From contig NZ_POXP01000001.1 of assembly GCF_003044935.1 (NCBI RefSeq), forward strand, positions 744,001 through 808,000: a stretch of 64,000 nt of DNA, read 5' to 3'. Shown piece after piece: positions 8,552 through 14,732 of this stretch. The notes beneath the pieces were generated by a model. It ran no database searches. It worked only from the letters and a program-made list of their open reading frames with translations, and was not told the origin of the DNA. Every line of letters starts with the position of its first letter. Positions within the stretch are counted from its first letter, which is position 1. Source of the stretch: Neisseria subflava. GTDB lineage: Bacteria; Pseudomonadota; Gammaproteobacteria; Burkholderiales; Neisseriaceae. Both the position numbers and the translations under genes were made by a program.

Positions 8552-9205
8552 TTATACCTGATTTAACTGCGCCAGTTTCCGAGACACCAGCTCTGCCGCT
8601 TCTTCCGGCGAATTGGCCTTCAACACTGCTTCGCCAAAATACGAAATTTTAGACAAATCACACAAAAACTTATCGACATCTTGCGCCGTCAAAAAGCGGC
8701 CGTGCAAATCAAATCCGACATTTAAAGCACGCCCTTTGATTTCCGCCACCCTGTCATGCAAATGGCCGTACAAGTGATACCAGCCCTGATAGCAGCCGTC
8801 CCACTCCTGAATCGGATAGTGAAAGAGAACCAGCGTATTCTTAATTTCCGGCAATTTGAGTTTCAAATACGGCCGTATGGACGACAGCAGCGGATGGCCG
8901 TCATGCTTGGTTTGGCTGCGGAACAAATTGGCATGCTGCCGAATCACATGATCATGATTGCCGTAAATCAAGTGATGTTGCCCGTTCAACCGCGACAAAA
9001 CGCGCTCTATCTGCTTATGGTCTTGGGCAAAGGAAAAATCGCCCAAGTTGTACACCGTATCTTCAGGCGTAACGGTTTCATTCCACGTTTGGATTAAAAA
9101 TTCATCCATCTGCTCCACGTTATCGAACGGTCGAAATTGCGGGCAGAATTTGGCAATGTTTTTATGTGAGAAATGTAGGTCGGATGTGAAGTAGGTTTTG
9201 CTCAT
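8552..9205 (-). CDS. metallophosphoesterase
   Basis: This calcineurin-like phosphoesterase of 217 residues shows the metal-binding motifs in order: TSDLHFSHKN (D-x-H), GDFSF (GD), YGNHDHV (GNHD), FHYPIQEWDG (H) and YGHLHDR (GHxH). Enzymes of this compact type act on phosphodiesters or phosphomonoesters; the substrate cannot be told. The ATG at 9205 (MSKTYFTSDLHF) is taken as the start because the motif begins immediately after; a TTG start seven codons earlier is possible. It is divergent from the isomerase gene at 9292. Confidence 0.85.
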   Translation of the reverse strand: MSKTYFTSDLHFSHKNIAKFCPQFRPFDNVEQMDEFLIQTWNETVTPEDTVYNLGDFSFAQDHKQIERVLSRLNGQHHLIYGNHDHVIRQHANLFRSQTKHDGHPLLSSIRPYLKLKLPEIKNTLVLFHYPIQEWDGCYQGWYHLYGHLHDRVAEIKGRALNVGFDLHGRFLTAQDVDKFLCDLSKISYFGEAVLKANSPEEAAELVSRKLAQLNQV

Positions 9206-9291
9206 GCCGTGTTCTCTGCGTTGCAAGCTTGAATCGTATCACGCGCGGGCGTATGCTGAGTGATGTTTATTGTGTGCTTCAAGGAGTTTTT

Positions 9292-9735
9292 ATGCGTTTG
9301 GTTATTGCCGCGCCGGCCAACGGCGCAATATTGAAAGACGCGCTCAAAGCGCATCTGCAAAACGACACGCGCGTCAGCAGCTTGGTCGATTTATCCTCGC
9401 CAGAAGGAAGCTATCCGCAACTCTCGTTTACCGCAGCCGAAGAAGTCGCGGCAGGACGCGCCGACCGTGCGCTATTGATTTGCGGCACCGGCGTGGGCAC
9501 GGCAATTGCCGCCAATAAAGTGCGCGGCATACGAGCGGCGACAGCACATGATTTGCTTACTATCCGCGGCTCGGTGGAAAACTATAACGCGCAAGTTTTA
9601 TGTATGGGGCAAAACGTGATTGCCGCGCCGGCCGCTTGGGCATTGGTCGATATTTGGTTGGATTTGCGCCACGACACAAGCAGCAGCTATGCGCCTAAAG
9701 TCGGAGAAATCGAAGCATACGAGCGCGGAAAATAA
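9292..9735 (+). CDS. RpiB/LacA/LacB-family sugar-phosphate isomerase
   Basis: The 147-residue protein belongs to the RpiB/LacAB isomerase family. Active-site Cys is in LLICGTGVGTAIAANK, followed by the RGIRAATAHDLLT and NAQVLCMGQNVI segments that line the site. Family members interconvert aldose and ketose phosphates such as ribose 5-phosphate or other pentose/tetrose phosphates. The EHN sequence common in true RpiB is VENYNA here, so a pentose substrate is not assured. AAGGAG precedes the ATG at 9292, chosen over the longer frame from 9229. Confidence 0.8.
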   Translation: MRLVIAAPANGAILKDALKAHLQNDTRVSSLVDLSSPEGSYPQLSFTAAEEVAAGRADRALLICGTGVGTAIAANKVRGIRAATAHDLLTIRGSVENYNAQVLCMGQNVIAAPAAWALVDIWLDLRHDTSSSYAPKVGEIEAYERGK

Positions 9736-9751
9736 ATACGTGTTGCTCCAT

Positions 9752-9814
9752 ATATTTTCAGACGGCCTTGTTACGTTTCGCTTTAGCAAAACCGGTAAGG
9801 CCGTCTGAAAATAT
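9752..9814. terminator. bidirectional long DUS hairpin
   Basis: An 18-bp inverted repeat containing the DUS (left arm 9752-9769, right arm 9797-9814) separates the convergent isomerase and periplasmic protein genes. Confidence 0.75.
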
Positions 9815-9822
9815 TTAAATGC

Positions 9823-10383
9823 TTATTTTCCTTTTTTATTGCAAGGATGTCCTGCGCTGTTGTCGCAGACGCGTAAATTGCGCAAATGCATGACGGCATT
9901 GGTCAACTCGGCCTTCGTCGGCTCGTAACGGAAAGCATATTGCTTCACGTACAAAGCTTCGTTACCCTGTACGGCTTTTATCCAAGTAAATTCAGGTTTG
10001 CTGGTTTGCGGATTGTTGGCGCAAAACAACATCACCAAAGCGAATGGATAGCCGTTTTCTTCACCTGCCGTTATTGGGTTGACACTACTTTGCGGACAGG
10101 CATTCTGCCATGAGGCTGAAAGATTGCCGAAAAACTGCTCAACACCCGGTTTCATACCTGCCATGGATTGCAGCGTGACCATTTGCGTCCAGTCTTCCAC
10201 AGTCTGTTTCTGCGGCACAAGTTCTATCAATGTCACACCATTTTGCGCGGTTTGATAGCCGACTTTGAAGCCTTTAGGCGGAGCGCCGAAAGACCCAAAT
10301 TCCTCAGCCTGCGCAGTTTGAACAGCTAACGGAAGCATAGCGATGGCGAGCATCAGTTTCCTAACGATACTTGTTTTTTTCAT
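9823..10383 (-). CDS. hypothetical secreted protein
   Basis: A 186-residue protein begins with a Sec signal peptide (KKTSIVRKLMLAIAMLPLAV, likely cleavage after AQA near residue 26). The mature part has four cysteines (NACPQSS, LFCANN, RVCDNS, HPCNKK) that could form two disulfides in the periplasm. I do not recognise the family. It follows the minus-strand PNK/ligase gene by about 90 bases but has its own spacing and is not obviously in that operon. Confidence 0.75.
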   Translation of the reverse strand: MKKTSIVRKLMLAIAMLPLAVQTAQAEEFGSFGAPPKGFKVGYQTAQNGVTLIELVPQKQTVEDWTQMVTLQSMAGMKPGVEQFFGNLSASWQNACPQSSVNPITAGEENGYPFALVMLFCANNPQTSKPEFTWIKAVQGNEALYVKQYAFRYEPTKAELTNAVMHLRNLRVCDNSAGHPCNKKGK

Positions 10384-10475
10384 TGTTTTTCCTTATTCAC
10401 TAAAAGTATGGCAGATGAAACACTCCATCCGCCAGCGCTATACTAACACAAGCATATAGCATTTTTCAGACGGCC

Positions 10476-11954
10476 TTACAACTGTCTCAAAAACGCCTGA
10501 ATGAACGCGATTTTATCCAATTCCGGCATAGCATTGAACGCTTCCTGATGCTCGTGGATGTAGTCGATTAAGGGGTAAAACTCTTCATCGACGTGGCGTT
10601 TGTCGAGTTTGCGGCCGATATTCCCCTCGTTGCTTCGTCCTAAAAACTTGGAAATCAGGTAATACGGCGATTTGAGTTTGAACAGCATTTCGCCGGTTTG
10701 GGCATCAAACACCATAAAACCTTCGTGTTCCACGTTTTTCAGACGACCTTTCAACTCCTCGAACGTGATGTTTTTCAGCGTTTCGGGACGGCGGATACCG
10801 TATTGTTTGCCGATTTCGTCCAATTCGGCTTCGGTAAACTGACGGCCTGTCGCCACGTCGATGCAGCCGATTAAGGTTTCGCCCAACTCTTCACGGATGA
10901 TGTGTACGTCTTTCGCGTCTGTGATTTCAAACAAAAAAGTATGGTTCGGATATGCGCGGAACAAGGTTTCGTATTGTGCGCAGTGTGTGGCGGTCATGTC
11001 GGCAAACGCGCTATCAAGCGAACCGGTGGTCGAATACAGCACTTTGCCGTCAAACGCCGCGCCTTTAGACAGATGGTCGTCTGAAAGCGAGACGAAAGTA
11101 CAGCAGCCGAGGAAGCCGTTTACTTTCACCACCGCATCTACCAGTCTCTCGTCGCCGATTATGATCGGATAACGGCTGCATTTGGCAATACGTTCCGAAT
11201 AATTGAACACTTTTTTAAACGGACGCACGATGATTCGATTATGCGCATCGATAATCAAACCGCGCATTTCCAGCAACGCATCATCAAAGCGGTTGTTATA
11301 GAACACGCTGCGGGCGTATTTCAACACGCGCAATTCGGGATAACGCTTGGATGCTTTGGCGGTAAAGTTACGGCTGCTGTGTTGCAGATAGTGATCGGTC
11401 ACAAAGGTTTGCTGCGCCTCATCAAACACCAGCGGCTTATGCTCGATAGCCTGCATCTGTTCGATTTTTTCTAACTGTTCCGCATTTGCCGGTTGCACGG
11501 CCTCGATATGGATTTCGTTTGCCACTCGGTTTTGGTTCAGCTTGATATACGCCGCCAATACGTCATGCTCTTTCACGCCATGCAGGTTGGGATAGAAATT
11601 GTGCAGTCGATAGACCTCTGTTTCAAAACCGCTTTTCTCCGCCTGATCCAATAAATGACGGCAACGCGAAGCTTTTTGGTTGGTATTGGAATTAATGATC
11701 AGAATATTTCGGTTCGGATTTTGGCGTCCAAGTCTCAAAGTTTCAGTCATCAAGGTATTACCGCGTTTCTGCACCTTATCCACTGCTTCACCCGACCAAT
11801 GATACTCACCGTATTCATCGGTAATGAACAAATCGTTTTCAATACGGACAACTTCTGCATCCGGATATTGCGCTTTAAATTCGGTGGCTTTTTGTTCGGC
11901 AAACGTCGATTTTCCCGAACCTTGATGACCGCGGATTAAGATAAATTTTTGCAT
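10476..11954 (-). CDS. fused polynucleotide kinase-RNA ligase
   Basis: The 492-residue protein combines two RNA end-healing activities. Residues 1-150 form a P-loop kinase (GHQGSGKST at 9-17, ENDLF at 39-43) like polynucleotide kinases. Residues about 190-492 form a T4 Rnl1-like RNA ligase with the nucleotidyltransferase motifs: I KVNGFLG (adenylated Lys277), III FLFEI (Glu343), IV EGFMVF (Glu411) and V KLKSPYY (Lys426, Lys428). It should phosphorylate 5' ends and seal RNA breaks. It lies downstream of rsr on the same strand, beyond a DUS hairpin, in an RtcR-controlled locus. The natural substrate, perhaps cleaved tRNA or the neighbouring Y RNAs, is inference. Confidence 0.85.
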   Translation of the reverse strand: MQKFILIRGHQGSGKSTFAEQKATEFKAQYPDAEVVRIENDLFITDEYGEYHWSGEAVDKVQKRGNTLMTETLRLGRQNPNRNILIINSNTNQKASRCRHLLDQAEKSGFETEVYRLHNFYPNLHGVKEHDVLAAYIKLNQNRVANEIHIEAVQPANAEQLEKIEQMQAIEHKPLVFDEAQQTFVTDHYLQHSSRNFTAKASKRYPELRVLKYARSVFYNNRFDDALLEMRGLIIDAHNRIIVRPFKKVFNYSERIAKCSRYPIIIGDERLVDAVVKVNGFLGCCTFVSLSDDHLSKGAAFDGKVLYSTTGSLDSAFADMTATHCAQYETLFRAYPNHTFLFEITDAKDVHIIREELGETLIGCIDVATGRQFTEAELDEIGKQYGIRRPETLKNITFEELKGRLKNVEHEGFMVFDAQTGEMLFKLKSPYYLISKFLGRSNEGNIGRKLDKRHVDEEFYPLIDYIHEHQEAFNAMPELDKIAFIQAFLRQL

Positions 11955-11995
11955 TTTGTTTCCTTATTCTTTTTCTCAGCTTACCCTGAATAAAT

Positions 11996-12037
11996 AGGCC
12001 GTCTGAAAAATATTTCTACCCTTTTTTCAGACGGCCT
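11996..12037 (-). terminator. DUS hairpin between rsr and the kinase-ligase gene
   Basis: A DUS inverted repeat with runs of A and T sits directly after the rsr stop. It may terminate part of the transcripts, so expression of the kinase-ligase would depend on read-through or on its own promoter. Confidence 0.7.
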
Positions 12038-12042
12038 TAGCT

Positions 12043-13617
12043 TCAGTTCACAACTGCCAACGGCGTTTTCTCAATCTCTTCTACCCAGAAATCTGTACCC
12101 ATACCTCGTTCGGCAAAGGAACCGATCAGGGAGAATACTTGGTCGGAGAAGCCGCCGATGTTCAAAATATCCTGACGGTTTCGTACTTGAGCCTTGGTGT
12201 AGGGCTGGATATCCAGACAAACAAGTTTGGCTTCGGGACAACGCCGTTTCAGAATGTCCCACTCTTTCATCAGGCTGGTTGTGGCACCCCATCCTTGGCT
12301 GTCATCTGCCCAACTTTCGTTGTCTGATACGATGACGACCAAATCCACATCGGCTTTTTCACGGTTCAGCATGGCGAGCGGTGCGCTGCATGCCGTTCCG
12401 CCGCCGCCGATATTGGCGAGTTTTTCGGCGTTGGTCATGATGCTGTCGCGCGGATTGAGCTTCACGTTTACCGTGATTTGTTCAAACGGTATCACGCGGG
12501 CTTGCGGATTGGTACGCAACATGGCGGCAGATACGAGCGCGGCAATGTCGATGCAGCGGGTTTTGCTGGTCGTGCTGCCGCGATAGCCGGTAACCGAGCT
12601 GTGCATAGAGCCGGAAACGTCCGGACAAACCACGACTTTGCCTTGGATGGCCGGTACGTTTTGTACGGAGGTTTCCATCGCATCTTGCAGGGCTTCGCAG
12701 ATTTCAGACGGCATTTGATTAGATGTTGCCTGATACGCGGTCAGCAACTGATAAGGCAGAACACGGGCGCGGGCAATGGTGGTTTCGTCACGCAGTTTTT
12801 CTGCCACCATTTTGATGTTTTTGCTTTTCGCAAACACTTCGTGGCGCAGGAAAGTGTTCAGGTTTTGACGAACCTGCTGCCATGAGCCGTTGCGGGCAAT
12901 CTCTGCCCAGTCGCCGCTGTTCAAGTCTAAAGCAGTGAGCATTTGGAAAGGAACGTTGGGTAATTCGCCTTCTCGGCTTTGTTTGTAGTTTTCAAAAGCG
13001 CGGGTAATGGGTGGCAATGCTTCGCGGTCGTACGGTTTGCCGATCAGCCACGCAAACCAGGCGGCACGCCATGCTTCACGCGGTTTGGGGTGCACCATTT
13101 TGACCACGTCTGCCAGCGATGGCGAATTGCCGACGGCGGCGTTCAACAGTTGTTTTTCGGTGGCAGTCAAAAGCCAAGTCTGCATCAGTTTTTTCGGACG
13201 GTTGCCGAAAGATTTTCTGCCGACCGCGCCGCTACGGATAATTTGTGCGAAGTTACGCAACATTTTACCGTTGTCCACTACTTGGTCGAATACGCGGGCG
13301 AGCATGTTCACGTCTTTTTGCGCCAACACGGCAAGCAACAGCGCAGGCATATCTTTCATCAAACCTTTTTGACGGGCATATACGGCAGTTTTGGCGATAA
13401 ACTCGGCATCCAGGCTTTCTGCCAATTTCAACACTTGGTCAAGCTGACTTTGGGCATCGGCATAGTAGGTATTGTTCAGACAACCGGTAGCGGCAAGTTG
13501 GGCCAGCTGTTGTTTGGGTGTCAGCGTGTAGGCGATGCCGCCGGCTTCATTATAGGTATCGGTTTTAGTAAAACGGTTTTTAATAGATTGAAACAAGGTA
13601 GTATTAGCCATTTTCAT
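12043..13617 (-). CDS. rsr: Ro60-like TROVE-domain RNA-binding protein
   Basis: This 524-residue protein is a bacterial Ro60 orthologue (Rsr). Residues about 20-320 form the TROVE HEAT-repeat ring that binds misfolded RNA ends and Y RNA. The C-terminal part is a von Willebrand A fold with an intact MIDAS motif DVSGSM at 333-338 plus GGGGTACSAPL and VIVSDNESWAD. Bacterial Rsr works with Y RNAs and exoribonucleases in RNA quality control and is linked to RtcR operons. Directly upstream on the same strand lie tandem tRNA-like Y RNAs and a sigma-54 promoter. The start at 13617 has only a weak A-rich ribosome site; Met3 is an alternative. Confidence 0.93.
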   Translation of the reverse strand: MKMANTTLFQSIKNRFTKTDTYNEAGGIAYTLTPKQQLAQLAATGCLNNTYYADAQSQLDQVLKLAESLDAEFIAKTAVYARQKGLMKDMPALLLAVLAQKDVNMLARVFDQVVDNGKMLRNFAQIIRSGAVGRKSFGNRPKKLMQTWLLTATEKQLLNAAVGNSPSLADVVKMVHPKPREAWRAAWFAWLIGKPYDREALPPITRAFENYKQSREGELPNVPFQMLTALDLNSGDWAEIARNGSWQQVRQNLNTFLRHEVFAKSKNIKMVAEKLRDETTIARARVLPYQLLTAYQATSNQMPSEICEALQDAMETSVQNVPAIQGKVVVCPDVSGSMHSSVTGYRGSTTSKTRCIDIAALVSAAMLRTNPQARVIPFEQITVNVKLNPRDSIMTNAEKLANIGGGGTACSAPLAMLNREKADVDLVVIVSDNESWADDSQGWGATTSLMKEWDILKRRCPEAKLVCLDIQPYTKAQVRNRQDILNIGGFSDQVFSLIGSFAERGMGTDFWVEEIEKTPLAVVN

Positions 13618-13642
13618 TTTCTTTCATATTGTTGGTTTGAGG

Positions 13643-13681
13643 CCGTCTGAACTTGTTTTAGCTTTGTTTGTCAGACGGTCT
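13643..13681 (-). terminator. DUS inverted repeat between Y RNA and rsr
   Basis: A DUS and a one-mismatch DUS (GACCGTCTGA) form an imperfect hairpin after the last RNA unit and before rsr. There is no T-run, so it may be a processing or partial termination site. Confidence 0.5.
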
Positions 13682-13683
13682 TG

Positions 13684-14006
13684 AATGGGTGGCAGTGTGG
13701 CTGCTAAAGATGAAGAGAAGCGTTTTTAACTGAAAGCTAATGTATTCTCTTCCGGGCATCCGCCTACTGCCGTAGGGCGACCAGTTTAATTAGGATCATT
13801 CGGGTTTGTAGCAAGGAAGGAATGTAATCCTAATGGCATTCGCCCATAAGGGGTGGCACATTGGGCAACAAAGAGTGGAGAAATTTTTACGCGCTCTATC
13901 CTCTGAGCTACTCTGCCATAGTTGGCGGCAGAGACGGGACTCGAACCCGCGACCTCGAGCTTAGCAGGCTGTAATTCCTCCGGCATTTGCCGTTTGCACC
14001 AAAAAC
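13684..14006 (-). ncRNA. Y RNA B: permuted tRNA-like module plus extra stem-loop unit
   Basis: Read on the minus strand, the order is T-arm (13950-13934), 3' acceptor strand CTCTGCC, a nine-base loop, 5' acceptor strand GGCAGAG, then D-arm (13908-13893). This is a tRNA with 5' and 3' halves exchanged and the acceptor stem closed by a loop, the known architecture of bacterial Y RNAs (YrlA). The anticodon-like stem is the open end: 13981-13973 pairs with 13885-13877 (nine pairs, one G-U). A second unit (13845-13775) is closed by GGGCGA/TCGCCC and ATTAGGA/TCCTAAT and lacks T and D arms. The 3' domain contains GGCAGTAGGCGGATG and a GAAGAGAA/TTCTCTTC hairpin shared with Y RNA A. Ends are approximate. 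Confidence 0.8.
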
Positions 14007-14045
14007 AGTTTTTATATCAGCCCGCCTGAATATTTCAGACGGCCT

Positions 14046-14297
14046 CGAATGGGGGCTGCGTAGCGGATAAACATGAAGAGAAACGGTTTTAACGTAAAAG
14101 GTTCATGTATTCTCTCCAGACATCCGCCTGCTGCCGTAAAAGTAATATGGCACGCAACAAGTTTTTAAGGGAAACATGCCTTGGCTCTACCAACTGAGCT
14201 ACTCTGCTATTTGGAACAACAGAGACAGGACTCGAACCTGCGACATAAGGATATCCATGTTGTAGTTTTCCTAGGCATTTGCCTGCCATATTGAAAA
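14046..14297 (-). ncRNA. Y RNA A: permuted tRNA-like module
   Basis: On the minus strand a nine-pair closing stem (14292-14284 with 14152-14144) encloses an anticodon-like stem (14261-14247 with 14182-14173, ten pairs and a five-base bulge). Next come a T-arm (14241-14225, GCAGGTTCGAGTCCTGT), an acceptor stem (14224-14218 with 14208-14202, seven pairs) closed by a nine-base loop, and a D-arm (14199-14184, GCTCAGTTGGTAGAGC). The tRNA halves are in reversed order, as in YrlA Y RNAs. The 3' domain repeats that of Y RNA B (GGCAGCAGGCGGATG and an AGAGAA/TTCTCT hairpin). Ends are approximate; the RNA is probably cut from a longer transcript that continues into rsr. Confidence 0.8.
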
Positions 14298-14302
14298 AGG
14301 GT

Positions 14303-14393
14303 GGGCGACTAAATAAACAAGACGTTCAACGTCTATCAGACGAGACAGGATTCGAACCTGTTAATCCAAATGTAGTCTTGTCGGCATTCGCCC
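14303..14393 (-). ncRNA. degenerate Y RNA-like unit with T-arm only
   Basis: First unit of the transcript. GGGCGA/TCGCCC and ACAAGAC/GTCTTGT close a structure holding a clear T-arm (ACAGGTTCGAATCCTGT), but the acceptor and D-arm are replaced by overlapping GACGT hairpins. It shares the opening motif GGCGAATGCC-N6-ACTACA with the other units (GGCAAATGCC in Y RNAs A and B, with A(C/T)TACA). Confidence 0.6.
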
Positions 14394-14483
14394 TGTAACC
14401 ACACAGCAACTAAATTTACGGAAAATTTTTCTCCGGTAACTGTATTTCCCGAAGCATCTGCTGTATCGCTACATTCACAACAT

Positions 14484-14500
14484 AGCCAACAGCGTGCCAA
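14484..14500 (-). promoter_or_regulatory. sigma-54 (-24/-12) promoter of the Y RNA-rsr operon
   Basis: The minus strand reads TTGGCACGCTGTTGGCT, matching the sigma-54 consensus TGGCACG-N4-TTGC(A/T) at all but one base, with GG at -24 and GC at -12. The transcript should start near 14472 and run through the tRNA-like units into rsr. The RtcR-type activator is encoded divergently 230 bases away, which makes the assignment very likely. Confidence 0.85.
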
Positions 14501-14643
14501 GAATAAAATTTTATAAAAATAATTTTTAATTTATTGAATATAAGAAAAATATATTTTAAAGTGGCTTTTATCGGCAAAAAGCGTAGAATGCTGAAAAATA
14601 TATTTGTAGATAGTTATATAGAAAATAAAATATATAAGGATAT

Positions 14644-14718
14644 ATGATGAGATTCGATGATTTGGACAAACGCTTGCGGTTAAGCAAACGGCAAATTTGT
14701 ATTGAAAAAATAATTTAA
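14644..14718 (+). pseudogene. possible 5' relic of a Thg1-like gene
   Basis: AAGGA at 14636-14640 precedes ATGATG and the peptide MMRFDDLDKRLR, after which the frame becomes unrelated and ends at a stop beside a DUS. From memory, MRFDDLDKRLR is how bacterial Thg1-like 3'-5' RNA polymerases begin, and such genes occur in RtcR/Ro RNA-repair clusters. Only about 12 codons would remain. The match is short, so this is a tentative call. Confidence 0.4.
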
Positions 14719-14732
14719 AGGCCGTCTGAAAC

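Noticed and set aside
13877-14261. Ordinary tRNA genes
   Set aside because: T-arm precedes D-arm and the acceptor strands are joined by a loop, so no linear tRNA with free 5' and 3' ends can form; no anticodon loop with a readable anticodon exists.
13786-14289. Two 66-codon minus-strand open frames with AGSSPVS-like peptides
   Set aside because: They are translations of the T-arm and D-arm sequences of the Y RNA tRNA-like modules; such peptides are a well-known artefact of tRNA-type sequence.
14562-14576. Plus-strand sigma-54 promoter ahead of the Thg1-like relic and rtcR
   Set aside because: TGGC and the downstream GC are one base too close for a functional -24/-12 element; mentioned only as possible decay.
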